Shown: one piece after another, positions 46,430 through 58,195 of the stretch
How the letters are laid out: every line of letters begins with the position of its first letter
Numbering within the stretch: position 1 is the stretch's first letter
The notes under the pieces: model-generated
What the model saw: only the letters and a program-made list of their open reading frames with translations
Databases searched by the model: none
What the model was told of the DNA's origin: nothing
From: Odobenus rosmarus divergens
Lineage: Eukaryota; Chordata; Mammalia; Carnivora; Odobenidae
Direction of reading: 5' to 3'
DNA: 64,000 nucleotides
Assembly: GCF_000321225.1 (NCBI RefSeq)
Contig: NW_004450458.1
Coordinates: 2,171,277-2,235,276 of the forward strand
Made by a program: the position numbers and the translations under genes

Positions 46430-46970
46430 AAAGGACAATTGCATTTCTTCTGTGAATTACGTGCTCTACGTTTTCTAGTAGTGACTAGGTTCACTTGATT
46501 TTTCTACGTGATGTCAGTATTTCCTTATTCATTTATTTGGCTTATATGTCAGTAATGCTGAGGATTCATTTGAATCTACAATACATTACACTTCACAATG
46601 GTATTTTAAACAGGTTAATAATTAACCAATAAATACATACGAATTCATAGCATTTCTTATTTTCCTTACATTAAATCCAGTTGCATATTTGGTTCACCTT
46701 GTTTCTGTAGTCATTTGGCTAAATATAAAGAGATGCCTATCTTCCTATTATGGAGCCTCTTTGCAGAATACATTTTTCAATTAAGTTTCCAATCTGCAAT
46801 TGTCAGATGGACTTTGCCTTGGCTCGGAAGAAATTTTATTCTTATCTTAAAGAACACACAATAAGATGATTAAGAAATTTTTATTATTAAAAAAGTTAAA
46901 ATCATAAAATAACCCACACTGTATCATTTCAATTCACTGACAGATTTTACAAAGTTAATTTCATTTCTTT
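46430..46970. other. Unique AT-rich sequence
   Basis: No gene or repeat recognised. Confidence 0.4.
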
Positions 46971-47154
46971 TAAAGATTTATTTATTTATTAGAGAGAGAG
47001 AGAGCATGAGTGGGAGGAGGGGCAGAGGGAGAGGAAGAGAGGATCACCAGAAGACTCCCGGCCAAGTGAGGAGCCCCATGCGGGCCTGGATGCCAGAACC
47101 GTGAGCTGAAATCACAAGTCAGATGCTTAACCAACTGAGCCATCCAGGTGCCCT
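46971..47154 (-). mobile_element. CAN SINE, minus strand
   Basis: Reversed tail 'taaagatttatttatttatt', head 'gagccatccaggtgccct'. The body is diverged and the target duplication unclear, suggesting an older copy. Confidence 0.88.
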
Positions 47155-47252
47155 GAAACACTGCATTCTTAAATGAACTTTATAATTTCTTAATGGGGAA
47201 GAATTTTTGGTATTAAAATAATAGTGAACCTTTAAAAATGAAATTAACTTTT

Positions 47253-47379
47253 GGGGCGCCTGGGTGGCTCAGTCAGTTAAGCGTCTTACTCTTAATTTTG
47301 GCTCAGGTCATGATCTCAGGGTCATGAGACTCTTTGAAAAGGGTCTGGCTCTGCCGTGGGTGTGGTGCCTGCTTAAGAT

Positions 47380-47415
<36 letters not shown>

Positions 47416-47470
47416 TGCCCCTCCCCCGACTTGTGCACACGAGTACTCTCTCTCTCTCTCCCAAAGAATT
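47253..47470 (+). mobile_element. CAN SINE, plus strand, expanded CT tract
   Basis: Head 'ggggcgcctgggtggctcag'. The pyrimidine region contains a long TC run (47381-47411) and a second one near 47443-47460, ending 'aaagaattttttaaa'. The target duplication is unclear. Confidence 0.9.
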
Positions 47471-47690
47471 TTTTAAATATTCAGTGTTTCAAAAGTCATT
47501 TGTATTTGAAACCCCTCCATTAGGATTTTTCTTGGCACCTGGGCATGCAGAGAGGCTGCTTTTACATTTAGATTTTCTCTCTCTACATACATATAGCTTT
47601 GTGGGACAGTTTTCAATTCAAAATTAATTTTTTCACTATCCTTAAAGTATATGAATTAATATCATGTTGTAAACAAAGTAGACATTGTTT

Positions 47691-47732
47691 AAAGAATTTA
47701 TGCATTCTTAAAAAAAGAATTTATGCATTCTT
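47691..47732. repeat. 19-bp direct repeat
   Basis: 'aaagaatttatgcattctt' at 47691-47709 and again at 47714-47732, separated by four bases. Confidence 0.95.
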
Positions 47733-49982
47733 TGGGCTTGGGCAAATTTTATTTACTGAAGAACATGTCAGAGGAGAGGTTTAGTTTTCGATGTCTAGCC
47801 TCTCTGCTATGGACACGCACGTTGGTGGGTATGATGGTGTTGAAGGAGAGGGGAAAGGACAGAGATTCAGATCTTAAGGGAGCAAAAGATGAAGCAAGTC
47901 AGGAGAGAGAGAGAGAGACAGAGAGAGTGAGCAAGCAGATTGGCCCGAAGTTGAACATCGATAGGTCTGAAGTGTGGAGGGAAATGGCAATTGCCACTCC
48001 GAGAAATTCCATCTGGGTGGTTTCCTACGTGTCTGCAATAAACCTCTTGCACAATAAATGAAGAAAATATATAAAAGTTTAAATTTTATTGGGTGTAAAG
48101 CTCTTAAAGAACTACTGCTCACCACGAGTCTAGGGATGACTGGGTTTGAAGGAAGGGACCCCTGCTAAAGGAGCGTTCTCCCTGCTGGTTTCCTGCCTGC
48201 CCTACAGCCCTGGGTCGTGCTCTTGATGACATTCCTTCATGATGATGGACCACAAGCAGCTGAAGCAGAAACATACCTGCCTGGAAGTGGAGGGAAAGCT
48301 TGTGCTAGGACCCAAATGTCAATTCCACCACGTGAGAATTGCTCTCTACTGGAAATGGGAATGATAGAACACAGGCAGACAAATGGGAATAAACCTTCAC
48401 ATAAACACTCTTGTCAGTGTCGGTTGCTAACAGATGCATTGAGGTAAATGCTGTTACCTCAAGAAGTGTTATCTTCTGGGGATCCTTATCATAATTTTAT
48501 TTTAAATCCGAACAGCTGTTGTTTAACTACCACAGACCACAATTTATCTACAGCTTGGGGCCATAAAGTTAGCTTTAATGCACTCGGTTTCTTGTCTCCT
48601 CCCCTGTATTTGATTTAATTTCCATGCATCTGACACTCACATGCTATATACTATTTGCATATTTCAATATGTACTTTTGCAGATCCCGTAAGTACTCAGG
48701 TGCTGAGCGTGGAAGAATAAATAAAAATGGAAGTTCGCAGTGACAAATGATAAGACAAAGGAAGAACAACGCTCAGGTTTCACTTACATGTAAAATATTC
48801 TGAACAATAATAGCTCCTTCAGGACAACAAAGCAGGTTTTTCTAGGGTGGTTGGTTTATGGTGACTGTAGAAAAAAGCGGATGTTTTTTTTGGCAGTGAA
48901 ACATAGCACACTTATCTGAATGGAGCCCTAGGGCTTACCATACAGTAACGGGGAGAGAACTTCAGCTGGATTTAAGAAATCAACAAATGTGGCCACTTCC
49001 ATAACCCGAATGTTTTCTAAAATTGATGTTCATGGTTTTTCATTCAAGGGATTTTTGAAAATGAGGTTGCACTTTCAAACAAAAGAAAACTCTGGGGGAA
49101 GATGGGGAGGGAAGAAAAAGTCACTCCTGGGGAAATTTTTTAAAAAGGTCCCTCATGGATTGTGATACCATATTTAACAAAGGCGCTGAGATGGTATGAG
49201 CTGACCTAGGGCTCTAGCAGCATTGGACGGAAAATCAATTTTGGTCAGGGTTCGATGGGCCTAAGACAGTTCTTTGGTCTTAACTACTGCGTCTGAGAAC
49301 TTGGAGACAGAGGTCAGAGGACTCGAAAAGACACTTGCAGTCTGGAGAACCTCAAGCTTCCATCTTGTCTCCCACCCTCAGAGGTAACAGCCACACGTTG
49401 GCGGGTGGGCTTGGCTTGCAGAATTCTTCACAGTGACCTTTAGGACCTGGCCCCTTTTCGATTCTTGCTTGTTGCAAAGTTTCAAAGTTTCAAAAAGAAG
49501 TGAGTTGCAATCCTTAGTGCAGCAGAATGAAGCAAGTTCTGGGGATCAGTGATCCACTTACTGATTTGATTATTAGTTTTCTGGCAGCAAATTTTGGCAA
49601 AATGAGGATTTCACAGGTGCCCTAACACATGCCGGTAAAATCCACAAGTGCGAGGGAAGTGCCCTCACTGGTAAGGTTAACAGTAAGAACGAGATATTTA
49701 CACCCCTGTCTTAAAGGTATAATTAAAAAGTGTTGAATCAGAGAGTATGTTTTTATTTCTGAGCCATGAATGCTCATGGAAATGGAAATCGTTCAAATAG
49801 AAACAAAGTAACAGTGGGAAAAGTGAGAAAGATTTGCAGGGTCTGGTTTGAAAATTTGATTTTGCATTATGCAGATGATGTCACCATTGCAAAGTTTGAA
49901 TACTGGTACACTCTCTCTTTACACTTTTTGTGGCACGTGCTTCCAGTAGATTTGCTTCCTAGATTTGTAAAGAACTGAAGAT
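47733..49982. other. Unique sequence, no gene recognised
   Basis: About 2.2 kb without a repeat I can name. ORFs up to 112 codons (47723-48061, +) contain an Arg/Glu-rich simple stretch encoded by the GA tract at 47902-47930. No exon is supported. Confidence 0.4.
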
Positions 49983-49996
49983 GGGCCTAGACCTTT

Positions 49997-50176
49997 TTTT
50001 AAAAACGATTTATTCATTTATTAGAGAGAGAGAAGGTGTGAGGGAAGGGGCAGATGGAGAGGGAGAGAAGCAGGCTCTGCACACTGAGCATGGGCTCGAT
50101 CCCATGACCCTGAGATCATGACCTGAGCTGAAATCAAGAGTCGGATGCTTAACCGACTGAGCCACCCAGGCTCCCC
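49997..50176 (-). mobile_element. CAN SINE, minus strand
   Basis: Reversed tail 'acgatttattcatttattag', head 'gagccacccaggctcccc'. Target duplication 'gggcctagaccttttt' (from 49983) / 'gggtctacacattttt' (from 50177), with a few differences. Confidence 0.9.
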
Positions 50177-50972
50177 GGGTCTACACATTTTTAAGGAGAG
50201 TTGCTTGACACCCCACATTTCATGAGAAACTTTGATTCTGCGAAAATTTGAAGCTGATTTGCAAGCCAAAGAGAGGGGGATAACTACAGTAATCAGCACC
50301 TTGTACTTGTCCAGCACCTTTCACTTGAAGTTTCAGAGTCTTCTGAACGTTGATTAAGGAAGCCTCACCATGCCCATTGGAACAGATAAGGGGGTCATTT
50401 CAGCGCTTCTGGGACAGAATGCATGAGCTTCTCCTACTCCCTCTCTCTCCTCTGACCAACTCTCAAGTACTTGACATAGGCAGGCAGGGGGTAAGGGGGA
50501 AAGGAATGGAAAAAAGACCATGTCTAATGAATCTCAAGAAGAAGGCTGGCTGCTTCTCTGGAAGTGATGTGGCCTAACTGTGGTGACATCTCTCCTCTCC
50601 CCCTAAGGCCAAGAAGGTTACTGACGAGCATAGTGGAGGATGTTGTTCCTATTTTATTTTATTCCGAACACATGGAAACTAGCCCAGCAACTAGTAGCCT
50701 GATGCCCAGAATGAGGCTGACCTTCAGTGTAGAAGAAAGCAGAGGAAGGAAGGAACCTCTGGCTGAGTGGCCCACACCAGAGAGCTTCCCATGTGTTGTC
50801 CACGCTCTCTTTCAATCTCCCCGTTGACCATGGCCCAGCCTAACACTGTTTATCTCAAGCTATTCCACGCTGGAGCACAGCTTCCAGGTCCACGGTGGGA
50901 AGTTGTTCATCTGACCCATGCTGAACGGAGATGAATCATCTTTCTAAATCTATCGTGATCTGCAGCTAGTTG

Positions 50973-51051
50973 GGTTTTTTTTTTAATAATTTATTGTTAT
51001 GTTAATCACCATACATTACATCATTAGTTTTTGATGTAGTGTTCCATTGCT
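50973..51051 (-). mobile_element. Very short L1 3' insertion
   Basis: Reversed last bases of the carnivore L1 3'UTR ('tgttaatcaccatacattac', 'atcattagtttttgatgtag') behind a T-run. Flanked by 'gctagttg' at 50965-50972 and 51052-51059. An insertion of only ~79 bp. Confidence 0.85.
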
Positions 51052-51744
51052 GCTAGTTGTTTTTTAAATGAAAGCTTAAGAAAGCCTACTTAAAAACAGA
51101 CAACATATTGTCTTTCTAATTCTTCTGGAAGGTGTGGAAGTCAACAGCATTTTATCTTAGGATGCAAATACTTGTGTGGGATAAAGAAATCTGTTTTTAC
51201 CCTTAATGTGACTGGCTCTGTATATATGTTCAATGAAGTTATGGTTGGCACTACTTTGATAAATCCTTAATTCAGGGTTCAAATAACATCATTGTTATTT
51301 TTTTTCTCAGTATACAAAGAATCATAAGAATACAAAGAAAGTAAGGGAGAGGGAAAGAGAAGAGAGAGTGGGAATGACAATCTTTGATGTGCAGAAGATG
51401 AACTATCCTGGACATTAATGTGTTAATTTTAGCAGTCCTAGAGACTGTTAAGGATCAAGCTACGACCAATTTAGCTTTGGGGATTTTATGATAGCTGAAA
51501 TGAACAGACTTGCTAGGTGGAGGATTTTGTGTGGGTAAGTATATTTTGGAAATGATATTTTGTTTTCCCATAGACCATATCCAATCATATATTTAATACC
51601 CTATATTGTAACTATAGTGTATATCTCATTAGAGGCATGGATTTGACCTGTGGACAGGATGTCTATTTTTGGGTGATCAAATGCAGATTCCTTTACTTAC
51701 TCATCTGGTCCAGATAGAATGGAGTACACAAAGGTAAGTGGGCC

Positions 51745-52170
51745 ACAGGCACAGTCAAGAACTGTAAAGGGCCTGTAAATAAACTCTTAACAGTCAAGTT
51801 CAGCCTACAAGAATTTCATAGGTGTTGGCAGAAAACATGAGATTCTTGGGTCAGAAACAAATGATCTTCTTAGTCATAGTAATAGCAGTAACCAGAATTT
51901 GCCTTTATTCCCTGAACTCCAATTCTCACAGGGCCACATGAAGAGGGCCAGGTGACCCTGTCCCTCCAGTAGTTTCCATTACAGAACGCTGAACCTAGGA
52001 AACTAGAATCTTTTTTAATGAGCAATAAACATTCCTGCCCTTTGTCCTAGAAGGAGATGTTATCCTTCTTCTATTGAACTGTAAGCAAACGTGCCCCTTG
52101 TTCCAAAGGGAGACACCATCCCTATCTTCCAAAACTGTTCACTACACAAACATCCTGATACCAAAACAGC
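51745..52170 (-). mobile_element. ERVL-like LTR (MLT2-like), left copy = 3' LTR
   Basis: 'acagtcaagaactgtaaagg', 'tgttggcagaaaacatgaga', 'ttcttgggtcagaaacaaat', 'cttccaaaactgttcactac' and 'acaaacatcctg' match, in the same order and orientation, the right copy at 59745-60690. Boundaries are approximate. Confidence 0.7.
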
Positions 52171-54165
52171 TACGTGCAGAAATCAGAGACCCACAGGAAA
52201 AAAAAAATTTTTTTTAAACAATATCCACCCCTTGTTTCTACACCATCCTGGCTTCTGGTAAATTTATCCACTCCATCTGTCACTCTGATTAATCTGACCA
52301 ACAGAGGCTGGGACCAAATCCACTTAATTTGTTTTGGAGAGCATTTAATTGAAACTGTCTTCAACAAGACTCCACTCTGTCAACAGGACTTCCAGGCAGC
52401 AGATGAGGCCAGCCTGCAATATTGACCAATTGTGACCTCAAGGGTCCCAGACTCAACTAGCTGAACAAACCCCATGAAAACATCCAGAAACCTTGGAAAG
52501 CCGGATAGCTTTCTCCTTTAGTTACCATACTGGCTTTTCTCCTTAGCCCTAGGCATTAATCCAGGTAGAATGGATGTATCCATGATTGCAGACCTTCCCT
52601 TGCCTGTGAGGAGGAAGCCTATGGCAATTCTGTCATCCACAACGACATCGGTCAGTGAGTTGTGCTGAACTGAATGGCTCCCAGGGCCAAGGTGGTAACC
52701 GTGAACACTTCAGCTAAAGTCAGGGTCAAAATTTGTATCACCTTTTTTAATTGGCTGACTCTTATCATAGGGAATGCTGCCTGAAGGATGAGCATAAATA
52801 ACAAGTTGGTTTCTCTCCTGGAGGGCTCTCCTGAATAGTCCCCTGGTAGACTCATTGGAAGAGATCTCCACATTCATCTGGAATGAAAGCTCCATAATTT
52901 ACTGGTGGCATTTCCTTACACACTTGGAGGTTTCTTATGAGTTCCCCTCAAACTCCCACAGCTATGGTGCACGTCACCATGTTTTCAGTAGGGAGGCAAA
53001 TTAATGATAGCTTCCACATATGGTATCCCTGGAAATAAAGTGGTTTTTTTTACAGTTTTGGGGACCCCCAGTTGGATTTCTATCAGTTTGGGGGTATAGG
53101 TGGCCAGTCTTGTAGCTGACTGGTTGGGCTTAGGTTCCTAGTTTGGTTCAAATAATTGAGTTTAGTGTTATTTTTGGAGAAACTGTCTGATGACAGTGAA
53201 TCCAACTTGTCCTGTCTGTCCCTGTCCCCAGCCATATGTCATTTGTCTGTCTCTTAGGATGATGGATCAATGGCTGTGGGAATGGGAGTTGGAAAGACAT
53301 CTGGAAATGGTGCCAAGTGTTTTGTGTGGGAGGTACGGAAGCGACACCCATGTCTTGCTGTTTCTGATAGATTTCCAAGTCAAGTCAAGAGAAATGGTGA
53401 TCAAATTGTAAAGATGGAGGTCACTAAGCCCAGCAGTCAATTAAATTTAGGGAGCTTGCAACAGTTGGGGAGATTTACACCAGGTGGTCTTTAGAAAAGA
53501 AGGTTCCAGGGCTTTTCTAAAGACAAAGATCATTAATATCTCTCTTCCCCTGTACCTCTCAAGGTATATAAGATTCTCCCCATCAGGTGTTGGGGTTGTT
53601 GGTCAACTTGCACCTCCACAAAATTGGTGCATCCCATTCCATGAAATGTAACTTCACCTTTATTTCATTCATCCCTTACATTTTCTCTGGAAAAGTCAGA
53701 TATAAAACAGGCAAGGGCCTTTTTATAAAATGTACAGGGAACAATTAGGGATTCCACTTTGACCTGTGTGGGATCCCTGTAGAGGGACTTGCAAGCAAGT
53801 AGTCATTATACTTTATATTTATAACCTAAAGCTGTATCAATCCAATGAGAGAATTCAGAATTAAGTTTGAATTCCTTATCCTTCATTTTGGTTGGGCTGC
53901 TCCCTAGAGATTGAACCAAGCAGGCTAAACTGAGGTTGCCATTAAGGGAAAGAAAAAAGAATTATCATGTCCAGGAACTATTCGGCTGAAATCCTGAATT
54001 TTCAAAATAGATCTATATAATATCCTATATTTTTAATCCTACTCATTGCCCAGGAAGCATCTAAGAGAAGATGATCCTTTTTTTGTGACCGACCACACTC
54101 AGGGACCAAACTGTCTCACTAAAGTACATGGATGTTGAGTCAGATAAATTATTTATTTATAAATT
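52171..54165 (-). mobile_element. ERVL-like internal region, 3' part, decayed
   Basis: Lies between the left LTR and the L1/HAL1-like insertion. Short minus-strand ORFs (52652-52895, 53148-53378) in different frames look like broken pieces of one old reading frame. I infer ERVL 3' internal sequence from position between LTRs; no catalytic motif could be confirmed. Nothing here is functional. Confidence 0.45.
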
Positions 54166-54403
54166 TATAAGAAGTTTTATTGAGATATAATTCATATACC
54201 ACACGATTCACCTATTTAAGATGTACAGTTCACCGGTTCTTAGTATATTCACAGATATGTGCAAACATCACTGTAATCAATTTTAGAACATTTTCATCAC
54301 CTTCAAAAATAAATCCTATATCCTCTAGCTACCCTCAAACCAGCCCCATCCATCTCAGCTTCCAGCCCTAAACAACTATTAGTATACTTTCTGTCCTTTT
54401 TTA

Positions 54404-54648
54404 AATAATTTTTTAAAAAGATTTTACTTATTTGAGAGAGAAACAGAGACAGAGAGAGTGAGTGAGAGCATGAGCAGGGGGAGAGGGAGAGGGAGAAGCA
54501 GGCTCCCCACTGAGCAGGGGGAGAGGGAGAGGGAGAAACAGGCTCCCCACTGAGCAGGGCGTCCGAAGTGGGGCTCGATCCAGGACCCCGGGATCGTGAT
54601 CTGAGCAGAGCGCAGATGCTTAACCGACTGAGTCACCCAGGCACTCCC
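54404..54648 (-). mobile_element. CAN SINE, minus strand, with 40-bp tandem duplication
   Basis: Reversed tail 'aaaaagattttacttatttg', head 'gagtcacccaggcactcc'. Bases 54471-54510 and 54511-54550 are a head-to-tail duplication with one difference. Target duplication 'actttctgtccttt' / 'acgttctgtctttt'. Confidence 0.9.
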
Positions 54649-55344
54649 ACGTTCTGTCTTTTATAGGTTTACGTATTCTGTATATTTTAAATATGTGTAA
54701 TCATATAAAATGTAGTCTTTTGTCAATAACTTCTTTCATTTAGCATCATGTTTTCAAGGTTCGACCATGTTGTAGCATATCTCAGTATTTTATTCCTTTT
54801 CATGGCTAAACAATCCATTATATGGCTATACCACATTTTGTTTATCCCTTCATTAGTTGATGGATAATTGGTCTGTTTCCATCTTTGACTACTATAAATA
54901 ATGCTGCAATAAACCCTCATGTACAAGTTTTTGTGTGAACATAGGTTTTCATTTTTGGAGATCTATCATCTATCTATCATCTATAGAATTGCTGATCATA
55001 TGGTAACTCTTATGTTTAATCCTTTGTGGAACCGCTAGAATGTTTTCCAAAGTGATGGCATCATTCTATCTTCCCATCAGCAGTATATGAGGGTTATAAT
55101 TTCTCCACATTCTCCCCAACACTTGTTACTGACTTTTTGATTCTAGCCACCTCAGTGGGTATAAAGTGGTGTCTCATTATAGTTTTGATTTGCATTCTTC
55201 TAATGCAATGACGAATAATATTGAGCATCTTTTCGTATGCTTATTGGTCATTTGTGTGTATCTTCCTTAAAGAAATATCTTTATTCTTTTGCATGTGGCT
55301 ATCCAGTTGAATTGTCTATTTCTCCTTCAATCTCTTTTTCTTTC

Positions 55345-55590
55345 TTTTTTAAGATTTTATTTATTTACTTATTTATTTTAGACAGAGAGAGAGAAAAAGA
55401 GAAAGAGATGTAGGGGGGAGAGTGTGAGTTGGGGAAGGGGCAGAGGTGGAGGGAGAGGGAGAGAATCTCAAGCAGACTACGTGCTGAGCATGGAGCCTGA
55501 GGTGGGGCTCAATCTCATGACCCTGAGATCATGACCTGAGCCAAAACCAAGAGTTGGATGCTTAACCTACTGAGCCATCCCAGTGGCCCA
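55345..55590 (-). mobile_element. CAN SINE, minus strand
   Basis: Reversed tail 'aagattttatttatttactt', head 'gagccatcccagtggccc'. GA-rich middle is longer than usual. Target duplication not clear. Confidence 0.88.
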
Positions 55591-55902
55591 TACATTTTAC
55601 TTTATTTCTGTCAGTTTTGTGTTATATACTTTGATGCTGTGTTATTAGATGCATAGATGTTTATAATTATTATATCTTCCTGATGGACATGGCTTTTTAT
55701 TATTATAAACTGTCCTTTATCTCTAATAACTGTTTTTGTTGTTGTTTTAAAGTTTATTTTGTCTTACAGTAGTATGGTCACATCATCTTTCTTGTGGTTG
55801 CTGTTTGCATGGGACATTGTTTTCTATCCTTTTACTTTCAATCTTTCTGTGTCTTTGAAACTAAAGTATGTCTCTTGAAGATAGCATATATTTGGATCAC
55901 AT

Positions 55903-56091
55903 TTTTAAAAAAGATTTTATTTATTTATTTGAGAGAGCGCAAGTCGGGGGGGTGGGAGAGGGACAGAGAGAGAGGGAGAAGCAGACTCCCTGTTGAGCAG
56001 GAAGCCTGACCTGGGGCTCGATCCCAGGACCCTGAGATCATGACCTTAGTTGAATGCAGATGCTTATCCGACTGAGCCACCCAGGCGTCCC
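55903..56091 (-). mobile_element. CAN SINE, minus strand
   Basis: Reversed tail and 'gagccacccaggcgtccc' head. Perfect 10-bp target duplication 'tggatcacat' at 55893-55902 and 56092-56101. Confidence 0.94.
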
Positions 56092-57181
56092 TGGATCACA
56101 TGTTTTAATTCAATCTGACGGTCTCTGCCTTTTGATTGGATTGTTTAATCTATTCACATTTAATGTTATTTTCAATTACAGTTGAATTTATGTCTGCACT
56201 TTTACTTTTTATTTGTTATGTGTTTCATGTCTTTTTTGTTCCTCTTTTTTATTGTTTTCTTTTGCATTAAGTGAATATTGTCTAATGTAGCATTTTAATT
56301 TCTTTAATGATTTTCTTCACTATATATTTTTGAGTTTTTTTCTTAGTGGTTGCTCTAGAGCTTACCATATACATCTTAATGATCAGAATCAGCTTCAGAT
56401 TTATCCTAACATTTCAAGTGAGATATAGAAATGTTATTCCTTTTACCATTTTTTGTGATATTATTGCTATACATAAGACCTATTTTCCTTTTTTCCTTTT
56501 GTGGTATTATTGTTATACACATAAAATCTATAAATGCTACAAACACAAAAAAACAGAATATTGTTAATTATTACTTTACATAATTTTGTCTTTCCAAGAA
56601 GCTAAGAGAAGGAAAGAGAGCCAGTCTATATAGCTTTCATTATATTAATATTTGTATTTATTATTTCTGGTTCTCTTTGCATGTCCTTCTGGATTTGATT
56701 TACCATCTGGAATCATTTCCTTAGCCCAATAGAGTTTTGTTCCTATCCATTTCCTTTGTGTTATTATCAATTATATTACATGTCTATATGTTATAAGCCC
56801 TACCGTCTGTTATATACATATTTTTTATACAATTGATTTTTAAATAAGAGAAGAAAGGAGAATATGTATTTATATAACCTTTTATTATTACATAATTATC
56901 TTAAACAATGGTTGTTGATTTTTTTTGGTATGAATTCTAATTACTGTCTGAGGTTACTTCAGCCTGAATAACTTCCTTCAGTATTTCATATAAGGCAGAT
57001 CTGCTAACAACAAATTCTCTCGGTTATGAAATATCTTTATTTTGCTTTTAATTTTTCAAAGATAGCTTTGCTGGATACAGGATTCTTGGTTGACAGTTTT
57101 TCTTTTCTTTGAACACTTTGAATATGTTATCCTCCTGCCTTTTGGTCTCCATTGTTTTTGCTGGTAAGTTCACTGTGAATC

Positions 57182-57457
57182 TTATTGGGGTTCCCTTGTA
57201 AAAATGAGTTGTTTTTCTCTTACTGCTTTCAAGAGTTTATCCTGGTCTTTGACTTTCAGCATTTTTACTTTGATGAGTCTGTTTATGGATCTCTTTGTGT
57301 TTATCCTACTTGGAGTTTGTTGAGCTTCCTGGATGTGTAGATTATTGATTTTCAGTACATTTGAGAAGTTTTCAGCTATTATTTCCTCAAATATTTTTCC
57401 TCCACTTTTTCTCTCTCTTTTCCTTCTAGTACCTCCATTATGCATATGTAGGTGCAC
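57182..57457 (-). pseudogene. L1-lineage ORF1 C-terminal domain remnant
   Basis: The 91-codon frame contains 'EEIIAENFSNVLK', 'IQEAQQTPSRIN' and 'KVKDQDKLLKAVREKQL', the recognisable order of the L1 ORF1p RNA-recognition/C-terminal region (a trimeric RNA chaperone). The upstream coiled-coil half is out of frame or lost, and the frame ends soon after 'REKQL'. Directly downstream comes non-ORF2 sequence, as described for HAL1 elements. Non-functional relic. Confidence 0.8.
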
Positions 57458-58195
57458 TTTATAATGGCTTGCATTTCTCTCTTCCTTTTTCTTTATTCTT
57501 ATTTTACTCTATTTTTTTGGACTGCTTATTCTCTATTGATCTATTTTCAAGTTTGCTGATTCTTTTGCCCTTCAAATATTCTCTTGAATCCCTTTATGAA
57601 TTTTAAATTTCTGTTATTGTGCTTTTCAACTCCACAATTTCCATTTGATTCTTTTTAATAGTATCTCTGTCTATTGATATTCTCTATCTGATGCACTATT
57701 GTCCATTGTCATTATACCTTCCTTTATTTCTTTAATATAGTTTTCTTTTAGACTGCTGAATATATTTATAATCATTCCATATGAGACTTTTTCTGTTAAA
57801 TTTGCTATCTGGTTAGTCTCACAGTTTGTGTTGTCTGCCTTTTCCCACTTTAGTATTTCTTTGCAAGTCTTGTAACTTTGTGTTGGAAACTGGGAATTTT
57901 AGATACCACGTACAACTCTTGGTACTGGTGGCCCCCTCCTGACCTTGGGACTTGTTACTGTTATTTGCTTGTTATTTTTATTTTTTAGTGATTGGCTGAG
58001 TTATTTTTGTGGGCTTTATTTCTCCTGCAGTATTATCCCTCTGATATTGTTCCTTACTGAGCTCAACCTCAGGTATACCCACAGTCACTCTGGGCTGGCA
58101 GTGGTTTTGGCAGGGCTCTCTTCGAGGTCTCCTCCCTTGACCACACTCAGCTGTTAAGCTCCACTAGTTGCTGGATGATTGCTTTATTATTTTTA

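Larger units (their letters stand above)
54166..58195 (-). mobile_element. Old L1 / HAL1-like element with internal deletion, minus strand
   Basis: The 3'UTR is 54166-~55290 ('gttttattgagatataattc' near 54174, then 'atgttttcaaggttcgacca', 'cagcagtatatgagggttat'). It passes through text like the start of ORF2 (55290-55700), then through AT-rich sequence, to an ORF1 C-terminal remnant (57182-57457) and a probable 5' region up to ~58195. Most of ORF2 is missing. Without its three SINEs it is about 3.4 kb. It interrupts the ERVL-like provirus. Confidence 0.65.

Noticed and set aside
46117..46444. ORFs crossing the N gap
   Set aside because: They contain about 17-18 unknown residues and lie on misassembled sequence.
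3511..56091. Regularly recurring ~200-bp similar units, considered as an array (e.g. CRISPR-like)
   Set aside because: Units lie on both strands at irregular distances, each with its own target duplication: dispersed SINEs.
54166..58195. Idea that the two L1-like parts are separate insertions
   Set aside because: Same orientation, correct relative order and near-continuous text across the SINE at 55345-55590 make one element with a deletion the simpler reading, though not proven.
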